A DNA stretch of 64,000 bases from Roseobacter sinensis (lineage in GTDB: Bacteria; Pseudomonadota; Alphaproteobacteria; Rhodobacterales; Rhodobacteraceae), in the NCBI RefSeq assembly GCF_025755255.1, contig NZ_JALIEB010000016.1, positions 19,706 to 83,705 of the forward strand. The letters run 5' to 3'. The translations under genes were made by a program, and so were the position numbers. Below are positions 8,683 to 20,096 of this stretch, piece by piece. Each line of letters starts with the position of its first letter. Within the stretch, counting starts at the first letter, position 1. The notes under the pieces were generated by a model that made no database searches, was not told the origin of the DNA, and was given only the letters and a program-made list of their open reading frames with translations.

Positions 8683-8704
8683 TTAGTTATCTATTACTAA
8701 CTAA
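8683..8704. promoter_or_regulatory. candidate TetR operator palindrome
   Basis: TTAGTTA-N8-TAACTAA is a perfect 7-bp inverted repeat in an AT-rich patch just upstream of the TetR start. Its size and place fit a TetR dimer site that blocks the operon promoter. It is inferred from symmetry and position only. Confidence 0.6.
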
Positions 8705-8983
8705 TGCTGCTTCATCTCTCCTTCAAGTGTCTTTGTCGCCGTCAGTGTTTGTAAAATCCTGACAGCGCTCAAAACCGACGAGACAAAGATCAACCTCAGC
8801 GGCGCGACATATCTTTGGGCGCTAGATGCGAGGTTACCTCATTATTCTGATTTCGGATCGGCACAGCGAACAGCCCTTAAGATCATTGGAAGGTACAAAA
8901 ACCGCTCGGCACGTAACAAATCGTACTGCCCCCAAATCTGGAGCATTCCAAGCCGCAATCCCTTGCATGTCGGAATCTTCATC
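8705..8983. other. intergenic stretch between exporter operon and nos cluster
   Basis: The region upstream of the tetR operon and downstream of nosX. I see no credible gene, no clear stem-and-T-run terminator and no FNR-type box. The reading frames here lack family resemblance and ribosome sites. Confidence 0.5.
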
Positions 8984-9898
8984 TTATCCAACGTTTTCCA
9001 GTCGAACATCGTTAAACTGCCGCAAACAGGCTATGATCTCGGCTTCAGTCGAAAACAGGCAGGCGGCAGTCGAAAGAGCATCGGCCAGACCTGCGGATTG
9101 CGCCGACACGGAAATTTCGGACCACATGGCCGCGACGGACGTCCCGCTCTTGGGATCGAGGATGTGGCTTTCCCCGCTGCTTCCCTTTCCGAAGGTCGTA
9201 CCGCGCGGTGCCGACGTGGCCAAGGCACGGGCCTTGAGAGGCACCTCTCCCCCGGCAGCAAGACGCACGGGCCAAGCGTCGCCGTCGGGAGCGCCGCCCA
9301 ACGCGCGGAATTCGCCGGTATCGATCAGCACGTTGTCGAGCCCTTCACCCGCCAGCAGATCTGCGATGCGATCCGCGATGACGCCCTGCGCGATGCCGTT
9401 CAACGTCAGCGCCATGCCGGGCCGCAGCATGATCCGGTCGGGCGCGACCTGCACGCCGTCCCACCCGATCAGCGCGCGCGCGCGGCTGAGGTCGGTGTCC
9501 TTAGGCGCATGACCGGCAATGGCGGCGTCTGCGTAGGCCCGCCAGAGCGGCTGAACTGTCGGGTCGAACCGGCCTTCAGTTGCCGCAAGAACGCGACCGG
9601 CCAATGACAAGCATTCCAGAAGCTCGAACGGCGGCGCGGTGAGCGAGCCGTCCCGATTGAGCCGCGCCAGCGCGCTTTCGGGGCGGAAAAGGCTGAACAC
9701 ATCCTCCAGACGGTCGATCTCGGACGCGACGCGGGCCGCGATGGCGGCGGCGTCGGGATGGGCTAGCCGCAGCGTCGCGCGCGCGCCAAGCGCCCTGCCC
9801 TGCCACGTGTGCATTTCCGCCCGCGCCATCGCGGAGGCGGGAAAGGCGGTCGCGGCGGCGAGGATGGTCAGCATCCGGCGTCGGGATATCATTGTCAT
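8984..9898 (-). CDS. nosX: NosX, ApbE-family FAD:protein FMN transferase
   Basis: A 304-aa flavinyltransferase with a twin-arginine leader (MISRRRMLTILAAATAFPASAMA) that sends it to the periplasm. It shows the ApbE blocks FRPESALARLNRDG, GMALTLNGIAQGVIAD and VLIDTGEFRALGG. NosX covalently attaches FMN to a Thr of NosR, the electron donor for N2O reductase. The start has GGGAG 6 bases upstream and follows nosL by 1 base. It is the last gene of the nos cluster. Confidence 0.93.
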   Translation of the reverse strand: MTMISRRRMLTILAAATAFPASAMARAEMHTWQGRALGARATLRLAHPDAAAIAARVASEIDRLEDVFSLFRPESALARLNRDGSLTAPPFELLECLSLAGRVLAATEGRFDPTVQPLWRAYADAAIAGHAPKDTDLSRARALIGWDGVQVAPDRIMLRPGMALTLNGIAQGVIADRIADLLAGEGLDNVLIDTGEFRALGGAPDGDAWPVRLAAGGEVPLKARALATSAPRGTTFGKGSSGESHILDPKSGTSVAAMWSEISVSAQSAGLADALSTAACLFSTEAEIIACLRQFNDVRLENVG

Positions 9899-9899
9899 C

Positions 9900-10466
9900 T
9901 CAGTCTCCCATCTTGTCGGACAGCGCGCGCAGCCGGTCCTGAAACGCGCTGTCGTCAGTGTCGTGAACCAGATCCACCGGCGCCAGCACCGCCGCGTCGG
10001 GGATCTCGTCGAGCGTCATCACCGCGCCGCCGTTAGCCGAGGCGAAATCCTGCGCCGCGGCGGGGTCGGAGAAGGGCACCAGTTCGGGCGCGCCCATGCC
10101 GCCGACGACATCCGCGCCGACAACGAAAAGCGCATCCTGCGCGTCGATCCAGTTCTGCGCACCGGGGGAGTCCCAGCTTGCGCCCGCAGCCCCCATGTCG
10201 TTGACCCAGACGGCGACGACCTCGTGGCTTTGTTCGGGCATCCGCAGATAGGCCACCACGTCGCGCACCTGGCTGAAGAAAAGCGGCGCGCCGGGCAATC
10301 CGGCCAGATGTGCCTGCGCCTTGGGCCCGTCATGTTCGAGCAGGGTCATCTGGCAGTAATGCCCCACCGCGTCGGGGCTGAGCGCCACCGGAGTGACATC
10401 CTGCGCCACCTCTTCCTTGCAGGCAGCCAAGGCGAGGCAAAACAAGACAAACGAGAGGCGTTTCAT
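9900..10466 (-). CDS. nosL: NosL, copper-binding lipoprotein for N2O reductase maturation
   Basis: A 188-aa lipoprotein with the lipobox LALAAC (Cys about residue 16) directly followed by KEE. The conserved YCQMTLLEHDGPKAQ carries the Cys and Met that bind Cu(I), and SQVRDVVAYL follows. NosL passes copper to NosZ for the CuZ centre. I start at the ATG at 10466, which overlaps the nosY stop (ATGA); the frame extends upstream to 10547 but that part is the nosY coding end in another frame. Confidence 0.93.
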   Translation of the reverse strand: MKRLSFVLFCLALAACKEEVAQDVTPVALSPDAVGHYCQMTLLEHDGPKAQAHLAGLPGAPLFFSQVRDVVAYLRMPEQSHEVVAVWVNDMGAAGASWDSPGAQNWIDAQDALFVVGADVVGGMGAPELVPFSDPAAAQDFASANGGAVMTLDEIPDAAVLAPVDLVHDTDDSAFQDRLRALSDKMGD

Positions 10467-11283
10467 GCGTCCACCTTTCTGAAGGTCAGCGCGGCCAGGG
10501 CCAGCGCGAGGAAGGGCCAGCTCACAACCGAGCACAGCGATTGCCATTGCGGGATTGCGCCCGCCGCACCCGCCACGCCCGAGGCGGCGGCGCTGGCCTC
10601 GGCGGCACTCAGGTTGAACAGGCGGAAGGCGTCGGCGGGATTGGCCAGAAGGGCGGCAGGAAAGACCTGCGTGGTGAAGAATCCGCCATCATCCGCTACA
10701 ACCGCCGCCAGCAGCCCCAGATCGTAGAGCACGACAAGCCCGAGCCAGACGCCGATGGCCAGCCCCGCCGCCCCCGATGCACGCCGCGACAGGGCCGAGA
10801 CCGCGTAGCCGATGCCGAGGAAGGTCGCGCCGAGCAGCACCGAGGTCCAGGTCAGCCGCCAGAGCGCGCCCAGACCCGCGACCGCCTCCGTATCGTTCAG
10901 GATGGCGATCAAGGCGGCTGATCCATAGCCTGCAACAAGCGCCACGATCAGGATCGCCACATGCGCCAGCAGCTTGCCCGCCAGCACTTCCCACCGCGCC
11001 ACCGGGTAGGTCAGCAAGAGCGGCAGCGTGCCGCGTTCGACCTCTCCGGCGATGGCGTCGAAGGACATGAGCAGCGCCACCAGCGGCACCAGATAGACCG
11101 AGAGCGAGGTGAGCGAGGCGACCACCACCGACAGGCGGTCCGCCCCCAGCGCGCCGGTCGGCGCGGAGCCTGCGGCGGACAGGACGAGCGAGAACACCAC
11201 CATCAGCAGCACCGCGATCAGCACCCAGCGGTTGCGCCGCGCGATGTTCGCCTCGATCCGGGCGGTGGCAAGGATGCGCGCGA

Positions 11284-11287
<4 letters not shown>
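10463..11287 (-). CDS. nosY: NosY, ABC permease for N2O reductase maturation
   Basis: A 274-aa integral membrane protein with about six helices, starting MIARILATARIEANIARRNRW, followed by a membrane helix (VLIAVLLMVVFSLVLSAAG). It contains the ABC-2 permease block FDAIAGEVERGTLPLLLTYP. It pairs with NosF and periplasmic NosD to deliver sulfur or copper species for the CuZ cluster. The start overlaps the nosF stop by 4 bases. Confidence 0.93.
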
Positions 11288-12180
<893 letters not shown>

Positions 12181-13480
12181 TCATATCGCTTTCATCGCGG
12201 CGCACGGCGGCTTCGGCCTCCATCGCGGCGTAATCTTCGGGCACCGCGATCTGCGGCGCGGTCATCAGGGGCGCGCTGTCCACGACACCGCCTGGCAGCG
12301 TCGCCGGAAAGCTCGATTGTGCCCAGCGGATCAGTTGCACGGCCGGCGCGCCGGTTAGCAGGCGCGCGGCGGGTTGCGACCACAGGATGTGGTCCATCAG
12401 GTCGTTGGGCCGAAACGGGCTGTCGGCGATGCCGTCGCCACCAAGGTCGAAACCGGGATGGTCGGACCAGTAATTGCCTCGCCCCTCGAAGCTCCATTCG
12501 ATATCGCGGGTGCCCACGTATTTCACCTGCTCGCGGTTGCCGATGAAGGCGTTGCCGGTCAGCACGTTGCGTTCGGACCCGGCGGTGAAATGGATGCCGA
12601 TCTCGCAGCCCTCGAAGCGGTTGTTGTAGATCAGGTTCTTGTGCGCGTTGTAGATAAAGGTGCAGCGGTTCGCGCCGCCGCGCACGAGGTTGCCCGACAC
12701 CTCGGCATTGTTGGCGTAGTTGAGCATCACGCCGTGGCTGATGTCGGACAGGCTCAGGTTGTCCTTCACGATGATGTTGTTCGAAAACATGATCGCGTAA
12801 CCGAGCCCGTTGCCGATGGACACGTTGCCCGACACTTCAGAATCGTTGGTATACATGTAATGCACGGCGAAACGCAGGTCGCGGAAAAGGTTGTTGCGAT
12901 AGGTGCCGGTGCGCGACGCATTGGAAAAGATGCCATCGCGGCCCCAGCGCACCGAATTGCCCTCGACCAGCGTGCCGGGAGAGTTCCAGACATAGATGCC
13001 GTTGCCCCGGTCATTGACACGGGCCTGCCGCGTGCCCTCGATGGTGTTGCGCAGCACCTGCGCGTCGCGCCCGCCATGCACATCGACACCGTGCAGGTTG
13101 CCGATCACCCGGTTGTCCGCGACCACGGCGCGATCCGCGCCCTTGAGGATTTTCACCCCCGCATCGAGCGCCTCGCTGTCCATGCCCGATCCGGTCACGG
13201 TCAGCCCCCGCAGCGTCACATCCGGCGCGTCGATGGTGACAACCGTGCCCTGGCCCATGCCGTCGATCATCGCCGTCTGCGGCCCGGTCAGGGTCAAGGG
13301 TCGGTCGATGGTGATGGCACCTTCGTAGCGTCCTTCGGAAAGCATCAGCACATCGCCGGGTTGGGCCCCGGCGATGGCTTTGGCAAGCGTGCCCTGCCCC
13401 GCCGGCACGGCGATCTCGGCCGCCCAAAGGGGCAGCGCGACAAGCAGCGTCAGCATAAGGGTCAGGACACGCAACATGGC

Positions 13481-15421
13481 TCAGCTCGCCCGCGGTTCGA
13501 CGAACATCCGGCCGCGCATCTCCATGTGGAGCGCGTGGCAGAACCACTGGCAGTAGTACCAGTAGACACCCGGCTGCGCCGCGGTGAAGGTCACAGACGA
13601 GGTTGCCTGTGGCCCGACTTCCATCGCGAGACCGTGGTTGCCAAGGGTGAAGCCGTGGGTCAGGTCGTCGATGTCATCAAGGTTGGTGACATAGACGGTC
13701 ACTTCATCCCCCTGCTGAACCGTGAACGTCTCGAGTGAAAAGTTCGGCGCTTGGCTCGACATATAGACACGCACCTTGTTGCCGTCGCGGATCACCGTGT
13801 CCTGCCAATCGTCGAGATCGACACCGTCGGCTTCGGCCTGATTGCGGGCGTCCTGCCACATCGGGTCATTCCGATCCCAGACCGATTTCGGGCTGACCTT
13901 GGACGGATCGACGATGATCGAGTCGTGCGGCTCGGCAAAGGTCGGACCGTCATGGATCAGCGTCAGGTCGTCCCCGTCGATCGCGAACAATTGTTCGTTT
14001 TCCGGCTTGAGCGGCCCGACATTGAGGAACCGGTCTTTGGAAAACTTGTTCATCGTCAGGTAGTACTTGTCGGTCGCGTCAAGCGTTTCGCCCATCACGG
14101 TCGAGTTGTGGCCCGGCTGGTAATGCACGTCCTTCTTGACGATGATTGGATCCACGTCTGCACCGTTATACAGTTCGATTGCCTTCTCAATGTTCCACTT
14201 CACCACCTGGCTGTCGAGGAAGAGCGTCGTATAGGCGTTGCCCTTGCCGTCGTAGCAAGTGTGAAGCGGCCCAAGCCCCAGTTCCGGTTCGGCCACCACG
14301 ACGCTGCGCGGATCGGCGTCTTCGTTGAACACCGCGTCGAGCTTGCGCACGTCGATCACGGACACGGTCGGCGACAGCTTGCCCGCAACGCAGAGGTGAA
14401 CCTTGTCGGGCGCCATGTTGATGCCGTGCGGGTTGTTCGGAATCGGGATGTAGCGGGTGTACTTGTTGTTCTGCCCCTTGCGCCCGTCCAGCACCTTGAC
14501 GCCGTTCAGTTCTTGGTAATCCCCCGCCTCAATGCCTTTCTCGATCTCGGCGATGTTGAAGACAACGACGTGGTCCATGTCCTTCTCGGTCATCTCGGGC
14601 AGGGTCATCCCCATTTCCGAGTTGTACGATGTCGAGAAGGCGTATTTGCCGTCGTAATCGCAATCGGTGTTGTCGAGGTTGCCCGTCACCATCACCTGCC
14701 ATGCGACCGTCATTTCGTCGGCATTGATGGCGGTGTAGAAGTTTACGTACTTGTCGGGCTCATCGAGGATCTGCCCGTCATTGACCATCGGCACTTCGTC
14801 CTCGCCGTTGGCGAATACGTAGTTGGTGCGCGGCCATTTTTGCGGACGCAGGCCGTGGATCGCCTTGGCGTTCGGGATCTCGATGATCTTGTCACATTTC
14901 ATAACGTCGCAGCGCACGCGGGCAACGCGGGTGTTGGCCTTGTCATTCATGAACAGATAGCGCCCGTCATAGGTGCCTTCGGTGAAGGACATATGCGGGT
15001 GGTGCAAATCGCCGTTGGGCGGGAATTCATGACCGTTGGCAGCCAGATAGGCCTTGGTCTTTTCGGTCAGGCCTTCGGTCAGGATTTTCTTGGACTCGTT
15101 CGTGATGCCCCATCCGGTGGCCGAGCAGATGTTGAACACCGGCACGCGCATCAATTCACGCATCGACGGGATGCCGAGAATCCGCATCTCGCCGCACTGG
15201 CCCGAGGACCAGAAGCCGTAATATTCGTCAAGCTGACCGGGGGCCACTTCGGCACCGGTTGCGGCGCGTACGCTTGTCGTGCCGGCAACGGTAGCCGCGC
15301 CTACTGCGGCGGTTCCCGTCAGCATCGCGCGAGAGCCGAACGCTCCGGCAAGTGCCGCGCCCCCGGCCGTGGCGCCCAGAAGGCCCCGGCGTGTGATTGG
15401 CAGTTTCTTTCCCTCAGACAT
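13481..15421 (-). CDS. nosZ: NosZ, nitrous-oxide reductase (clade I, Tat-exported)
   Basis: A 646-aa multicopper enzyme that reduces N2O to N2 in the periplasm. The twin-arginine leader [18 protein letters not shown] marks clade I. CuZ histidines are visible in [18 protein letters not shown] (about residue 130) and later His-containing propeller loops; CuA ligands are in the C-terminal [15 protein letters not shown] start at MSEGKKL (15421) because AAAGGA lies 7 bases upstream and the Tat leader follows; the frame extends to 15595 without meaning. NosR lies 11 bases upstream. Confidence 0.97.
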   Translation of the reverse strand: MSEGKKLPITRRGLLGATAGGAALAGAFGSRAMLTGTAAVGAATVAGTTSVRAATGAEVAPGQLDEYYGFWSSGQCGEMRILGIPSMRELMRVPVFNICSATGWGITNESKKILTEGLTEKTKAYLAANGHEFPPNGDLHHPHMSFTEGTYDGRYLFMNDKANTRVARVRCDVMKCDKIIEIPNAKAIHGLRPQKWPRTNYVFANGEDEVPMVNDGQILDEPDKYVNFYTAINADEMTVAWQVMVTGNLDNTDCDYDGKYAFSTSYNSEMGMTLPEMTEKDMDHVVVFNIAEIEKGIEAGDYQELNGVKVLDGRKGQNNKYTRYIPIPNNPHGINMAPDKVHLCVAGKLSPTVSVIDVRKLDAVFNEDADPRSVVVAEPELGLGPLHTCYDGKGNAYTTLFLDSQVVKWNIEKAIELYNGADVDPIIVKKDVHYQPGHNSTVMGETLDATDKYYLTMNKFSKDRFLNVGPLKPENEQLFAIDGDDLTLIHDGPTFAEPHDSIIVDPSKVSPKSVWDRNDPMWQDARNQAEADGVDLDDWQDTVIRDGNKVRVYMSSQAPNFSLETFTVQQGDEVTVYVTNLDDIDDLTHGFTLGNHGLAMEVGPQATSSVTFTAAQPGVYWYYCQWFCHALHMEMRGRMFVEPRAS

Positions 15422-15432
15422 AAAATATCCTT

Positions 15433-17634
15433 TCAGGTTGCAGGGTGAGTCTTGGGTTGGTTCGGATGCCCCGAGATGTCGCGGCTCAGATCGGGAGCGG
15501 CCCCGACCTTGGCGCGCCGCTTGATCTTCTTGATGACGACCGGGCATTGGGTTGTGGACTGGTACAGCACCTGGCAGTGCAGGCAGTTGATGCATTCATT
15601 CGGATTGATCTCACCCGTGGGGTGGATCGCCTGAACCGGACATTGGTGCGCGCAGGTCTGACACGGGTTGCCGCACTCGTGATAGCGCTTGAGCCAGTCG
15701 AACATGCGCAACCGCGCCGGGATCGCAAGCGCCGCGCCTAGCGGGCACAGGTAGCGGCAGAAGAACCGTTCGACGAAGAGACCCGCGATCAACAATGCGG
15801 CGGCGTAGGCGACAAAGGGCCAGGCGCGCATGAAGTTCAGGATGATCGCGGTCTTGAACGGCTCCACTTCGGCCAATCGCTCGGCCTGTTCGATGCTCAT
15901 GAGGGACACGCCAAACAGCCCGAGGAAGATCATGTATTTCACCGGCCAGAGCCGTTCGTTAAGGCCCCAGGGCAGCGTCCATTGCGGGATCCGCAGCGCG
16001 CGCGCGATCTGGTTGAGCAATTCCTGCAAGGCGCCGAACGGGCACAGCCAACCGCAATAGGCACCGCGCCCCCAGAACAGAAGTGCTGCGGCGACCGAGA
16101 ACCACAGGATAAAGGTCAGCGGGTCGAGCAGGAACGCCTGCCAACTGAAGCCCGAGGTCAATGAGTTGAAAAGCGCGATGAGGTTCACGACGGACAGCTG
16201 CGCATTGGCGTACCAGCCAAGATACACAAGGACAACCGTTAGGAACGTCATGCGAAACCAGAAGAAGACGCGTTCGTTGCGGGTGGCGATGCCCTGAAAG
16301 AAAAACACCAGCGTCAGCAGCGCGAGCATCCCGCCGACCACGGCGATTTCCGTGGTCTTGTCCGCCCAGATGCGTTTCCAAAGCGCCTGATGCGCCTGAT
16401 CTTCGGATTGCGTGGTGACAGTGGTCACGGCCGCCGGAACCTCGGGCGCGGTGGCCGGAGCGATGGACCGCAGGTATTGATCCGGCAGACGGTAGCCCAG
16501 ATCGAACGTGGTGAAGATCTTTTCGATCGCGCCGACCTCGCGCTGTACCAGAAGCTGAATGCGGAACGGTTCGGTCGGATCGAAGCCGCTGTCTGCGGGG
16601 ATCTTGAACAGGTCCGCCTCGTTGAACTGGGGCGCGCCCTCGGCGTCGATACCGTTGATGCGCTGGTGCATCCGGTCACGGAAGCGCACCGAGATATCGT
16701 CCTGAATGAGAACGATCCGGTCGAAAATCCCGCCGCGCACGTAGCCGGAGCCCTTGAAGGAATAAAGCCCACGGCCAAAGATCGCGACCGCGTGATCACC
16801 CTCGTCCAGCCAGGATTGAAGGTTGTCAGCACGCGCATCGCCCAGGATCGCCGTCGCAATCGCGGGGTGCGAGATCAGGGTGGCCTGCATCTCTATGAAG
16901 GTGGTTTCCGGCGCTTCGGTCAGCGCGCGGTCGTCGGCGCGGGGATCGTCCATCGCGGCAAAGGCAGCGTTGACCTGTCCTACGTCCAGCGACAACCGTC
17001 GCAGCGTGCCGTCGCCTTCCAGCGTCATCCAGTCGTCGGCAGCGATGGCGTCCGGATCGATCTCGAACTGCGGCCCGATTTCGACCTCCACGGCAAGCCC
17101 GCCAAGCCCCAGCTGCCGCGCGACCTTCAGACCGGCGCGGATGATGGAGTCGTCGATCACCATGATCGTCACGGTCGCGCCCGAGATGATGTCGAGCTCA
17201 TGCGCCGTGCCGCCGGATTCGGCCTCGGCCACAAGATCGAGGCCACGATAGTTCGCCACCAGCGCCTTGACCTTGGCATCCGGTATCCCGATCAGAACGA
17301 TCGGTTCGTAGTGTTTGACAAGTTCGACACCGATCACCTGGGCCGCATCATCAACGGCGACCATCGTATGGATCGGCTTGCCGGAATAGCCCGTTGTCGA
17401 AACGAAATCCGACGTGATGAAGGCCCAGCCGATCTGCTCTTGGTCGCGGAGCACCTGAACGACCGGCAGATCGTCGTGAACGCGCCCAAAGCTTGTCGCC
17501 CCTTCGACCACATCTCCGGCAGCGATATCGGGCAGGAGGCGGGACAGTTCGGACTGCGCCTGCACCGACTGCGTGAAGAGCAGCGTCGCGAGGCACAAAA
17601 GCGATACCCTGAGAAGGGAGCGAAGAAAGATCAT
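15433..17634 (-). CDS. nosR: NosR, membrane iron-sulfur flavoprotein donating electrons to NosZ
   Basis: A 733-aa protein with a signal peptide, a periplasmic FMN-binding domain whose SGATVT motif (about residue 150) is the Thr flavinylated by NosX, several membrane helices from about residue 425 on, two CP motifs ([16 protein letters not shown]), and a C-terminal ferredoxin-like pair of 4Fe-4S motifs ([13 protein letters not shown] and [12 protein letters not shown]). It feeds quinol electrons to NosZ and supports nos expression. It overlaps the upstream gene by 4 bases. Confidence 0.96.
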   Translation of the reverse strand: MIFLRSLLRVSLLCLATLLFTQSVQAQSELSRLLPDIAAGDVVEGATSFGRVHDDLPVVQVLRDQEQIGWAFITSDFVSTTGYSGKPIHTMVAVDDAAQVIGVELVKHYEPIVLIGIPDAKVKALVANYRGLDLVAEAESGGTAHELDIISGATVTIMVIDDSIIRAGLKVARQLGLGGLAVEVEIGPQFEIDPDAIAADDWMTLEGDGTLRRLSLDVGQVNAAFAAMDDPRADDRALTEAPETTFIEMQATLISHPAIATAILGDARADNLQSWLDEGDHAVAIFGRGLYSFKGSGYVRGGIFDRIVLIQDDISVRFRDRMHQRINGIDAEGAPQFNEADLFKIPADSGFDPTEPFRIQLLVQREVGAIEKIFTTFDLGYRLPDQYLRSIAPATAPEVPAAVTTVTTQSEDQAHQALWKRIWADKTTEIAVVGGMLALLTLVFFFQGIATRNERVFFWFRMTFLTVVLVYLGWYANAQLSVVNLIALFNSLTSGFSWQAFLLDPLTFILWFSVAAALLFWGRGAYCGWLCPFGALQELLNQIARALRIPQWTLPWGLNERLWPVKYMIFLGLFGVSLMSIEQAERLAEVEPFKTAIILNFMRAWPFVAYAAALLIAGLFVERFFCRYLCPLGAALAIPARLRMFDWLKRYHECGNPCQTCAHQCPVQAIHPTGEINPNECINCLHCQVLYQSTTQCPVVIKKIKRRAKVGAAPDLSRDISGHPNQPKTHPAT

Positions 17635-18020
17635 GAGCGGATTTCCGTTTGGTCAATCTGCCCAAGCTGCGCTGCCGGAGGGCCGCGCTGATCGGCAGAA
17701 AGGTATTCAATTCGAGGGATCAACACGCCAGTGGCGTTAACCGAAGCTGGCTGTTCGAGAAACGGGGCCGTCATGTCGGGGATCACGGCCGCCACGGACA
17801 GGTCACCAGCCATGATGCAGCAGGCATGGGTGCGGTCGCAATCGTCCGTTGGCGTGACCGGCTGACCATTCCGCCCAAGCCGCACCACCTTCACCACACC
17901 GTCAAGACACAGCTCCACCATCGTCGCGTCAGACATCGCCATCGCACGCGCCGCCGGACCCGAAAAGACGAGCGACAGTGACAGACATGCCAGAAGAAGA
18001 GTTGAGACGACGGTTCGCAT
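17631..18020 (-). CDS. nosC: small secreted Cys-containing protein in the NosC position
   Basis: A 129-aa protein starting MRTVVSTLLLACLSLSLVFSG, a signal peptide. The mature part has a Cys group, DDCDRTHACCIM, and ends overlapping nosR. In Paracoccus-type clusters (nosCRZDFYLX) a protein of unknown role sits in this place and is called NosC; I use that name by position and general look, not by alignment. AGAAGG lies 5 bases before the ATG. The Cys group suggests copper or thiol chemistry in the periplasm (inference). Confidence 0.65.
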   Translation of the reverse strand: MRTVVSTLLLACLSLSLVFSGPAARAMAMSDATMVELCLDGVVKVVRLGRNGQPVTPTDDCDRTHACCIMAGDLSVAAVIPDMTAPFLEQPASVNATGVLIPRIEYLSADQRGPPAAQLGQIDQTEIRS

Positions 18021-18055
18021 GACGCCTTCTTTATTCGGTCTCAAGCGCGCCAAGT

Positions 18056-18069
18056 TTGATCTAGCGCAA
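18056..18069. promoter_or_regulatory. FNR/NNR-type box upstream of nosCRZDFYLX
   Basis: TTGAT-CTAG-CGCAA (minus strand TTGCG-CTAG-ATCAA) matches the FNR-family consensus TTGAT-N4-ATCAA in 8 of 10 positions. Its centre lies 42 bases before the nosC ATG. The same variant half site CGCAA occurs in the box before the DUF6455 pair at 35287-35300. Confidence 0.65.
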
Positions 18070-18544
18070 ATAGAAACATTTAAGATCTGCCTTCTGACCC
18101 GAGGTCATTCAGAAAAGGCTGGCAAGAGGCACCCCGACCGCATCGGAATCGATCTGCAAAGACCAAGCCACATTATCGTGGCGCTCATCTCGTTCGGTTC
18201 AAGTGCTTGTCAAACTTAACAAAAAGCCAAAGCACCAAGGGATTCGCGTTGCTCCCTCATCGCGCGCATCGGTTGAAGTCCGCGCGACACCTGCACACGA
18301 TCGCTTCGTTGCCGGTGTCGATGAACCGACACTCCTGAACGCGACACCGTGTGCACGACTCAGGCCTAACAGAACCGGACGCTTTGGCGCAAGGATTCTC
18401 CGATCCCGCCGCAAAAGCCGCGCTTCGCCATGGCGATGGAGCCAAAATCCACCGAGCACATTAGGCGCTATCAGGAGAAAGCTGCTACCCGGCACGTCCC
18501 CCAAGAGGAACCCTGACAGCCGGGTACATTTTTTGTTGCTGAAT
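18070..18544. other. intergenic region between nos cluster and hemN
   Basis: Divergent control region with no supported gene. The hemN frame stays open back to 18203 but the translation there is Arg/Ser-rich and has no family resemblance, and a reverse frame at 18199-18504 looks equally artificial. It should hold both promoters; only the two FNR-type boxes at its edges are recognisable. Confidence 0.5.
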
Positions 18545-18558
18545 TTGATCTACTGCAA
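18545..18558. promoter_or_regulatory. weak FNR-type box upstream of hemN
   Basis: TTGAT-CTAC-TGCAA: one perfect half site and a second with two mismatches. Its centre is 41.5 bases before the ATG at 18593. FNR control of hemN is common in this group, but this box alone is weak. Confidence 0.45.
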
Positions 18559-18592
18559 AGTCAGCTTTTCCAAATCCGCGCATATGGGGGTC

Positions 18593-19948
18593 ATGGAACA
18601 TATAGACACCCTCAAGGCGCTTGGCCTTTTCGATGCGCGCGTGCCGCGCTACACATCTTATCCCACTGCAGCGGTCTTCTCGCCGCAGATCGGCGGCGCG
18701 TTTCAGAAAGCGGCGCTGGAAGGGCTTGATCCGGCGGACCCGGTTTCCGTCTACATCCACATCCCCTTTTGCGAACGGCTTTGCTGGTTCTGCGCCTGTC
18801 ATACGCAGGGCACGCAGACGCTCGGACCGGTCGAAAGCTATATCGGCACGCTCGAAGCGGAGCTTGAATTGCTGCGCCGGACCCTGCCCTCCGGCCTGCG
18901 CATGGGCCGTCTGCATTGGGGCGGCGGCACGCCAACGATCCTGCCGCCGCCGCTGATCCATCGGCTGGCCAAGGCGATCCGCTCTGTCTTTCCCGAGGCC
19001 GAGCAACATGAATTCTCGGTCGAGATCGACCCGACGATGGTCGACCGCGCCAAGATCGACGCGCTGGCCGCCGAAGGGCTGACCCGCGCCTCCATCGGCA
19101 TTCAGGATTTCGACCCCGAGGTGCAGCAGGCCATCGGCCGCCTGCAACCGTTCGAGGTAACGCGCGCCTGCGTCGACGATCTGCGTGCGGCGGGCATCAC
19201 CTCGCTCAACACCGATCTGGTCTACGGCCTGCCGCATCAGACCCTCGCCCGGATCGAAGACACCATCGACAAGGTGCTGACCTTCGCCCCCGACCGCGTC
19301 GCGCTGTTCGGCTATGCGCATGTGCCCTGGGTGTCGAAGCGGCAAAAGCTGATCCCCGAAGGGGCATTGCCCGACGATCTGACGCGCTACAGGCTGGCCA
19401 CCCGCGCAGCGGAGCGGTTCACGGATGCGGGCCTGACCGCCATCGGCATCGACCATTTCGCCCGCCCCGGCGACGACCTTGCGCAATCACTTGCCGCCGG
19501 CCGCTTGCGCCGGAACTTTCAAGGCTACACCGCCGACGCCTGCCAGACCCTGATCGGGCTTGGCGCCTCTTCAATCTCGCGGTTTCCGAGCGGCTATGTG
19601 CAGAACGCCCCTGCGACAGCAGCCTATATACAACGCCTCAATACGGGCGATTTTCCAGGTGCGCGAGGCTATCTTATGACAACCGAAGACCAGCTCCGCG
19701 CGCGCGCCATTGAACGATTGATGTGCATGTTCACACTCGATCTGCACGAACTCAAAGATGAGTTCGGCCCGTTTGCGGATACGCTGTCCTCATCGCTGGC
19801 CGAGATGGCTACGCGGTTTGCGCCTTTTGCCACGCTCACCGAAAACCGCCTCGACATAGCGCCGGCAGGCCGCGCTTTGACACGCATTATTGCATCGACT
19901 CTCGATCAACACGTGCCGGATGGCATAAAATATTCTCGCGCGTCGTAG
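18593..19948 (+). CDS. hemN: HemN, oxygen-independent coproporphyrinogen III oxidase
   Basis: A 451-aa radical-SAM enzyme that turns coproporphyrinogen III into protoporphyrinogen IX without oxygen, supplying haem for anaerobic respiration. The cluster motif is YIHIPFCERLCWFCACH (C-x3-C-x2-C-x-C, about residue 60), followed by the SAM glycines in LHWGGGTPT. MEHIDTLKALGLFDARVPRY aligns with family N-termini, so I take the ATG at 18593; another ATG lies at 18584. Neither has a good SD, and the transcript may be leaderless. Confidence 0.93.
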   Translation: MEHIDTLKALGLFDARVPRYTSYPTAAVFSPQIGGAFQKAALEGLDPADPVSVYIHIPFCERLCWFCACHTQGTQTLGPVESYIGTLEAELELLRRTLPSGLRMGRLHWGGGTPTILPPPLIHRLAKAIRSVFPEAEQHEFSVEIDPTMVDRAKIDALAAEGLTRASIGIQDFDPEVQQAIGRLQPFEVTRACVDDLRAAGITSLNTDLVYGLPHQTLARIEDTIDKVLTFAPDRVALFGYAHVPWVSKRQKLIPEGALPDDLTRYRLATRAAERFTDAGLTAIGIDHFARPGDDLAQSLAAGRLRRNFQGYTADACQTLIGLGASSISRFPSGYVQNAPATAAYIQRLNTGDFPGARGYLMTTEDQLRARAIERLMCMFTLDLHELKDEFGPFADTLSSSLAEMATRFAPFATLTENRLDIAPAGRALTRIIASTLDQHVPDGIKYSRAS

Positions 19949-20096
19949 AATCTCAGTTACACCAGTTACCAGATTCAGCCGACCGCGAATGCAAAGCCGC
20001 CAAGAGAGTGCCGAGCACGCCGCTTGGCTATTGCGGTTGCACGTGTCGGCTACAAAAGCACCGATCTGTTCACGCCGCGCGTTGGCGTGAGAGGTC

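Noticed and set aside
12374..13738. 454-codon open frame opposite nosD
   Set aside because: Antisense shadow with repetitive V/A/D/H composition produced by the beta-helix repeats of nosD.
13751..15448. 565-codon open frame on the plus strand opposite nosZ
   Set aside because: It is the mirror of nosZ codons in GC-rich DNA; it has a His/Val/Asp-rich composition, no domain and no ribosome site.
16390..17691. 433-codon open frame opposite nosR
   Set aside because: Shadow of nosR; no domain or SD.
18203..18592. N-terminal extension of hemN
   Set aside because: Family members begin near MEHIDTLKALG; the extra 130 residues are basic and unlike any domain.
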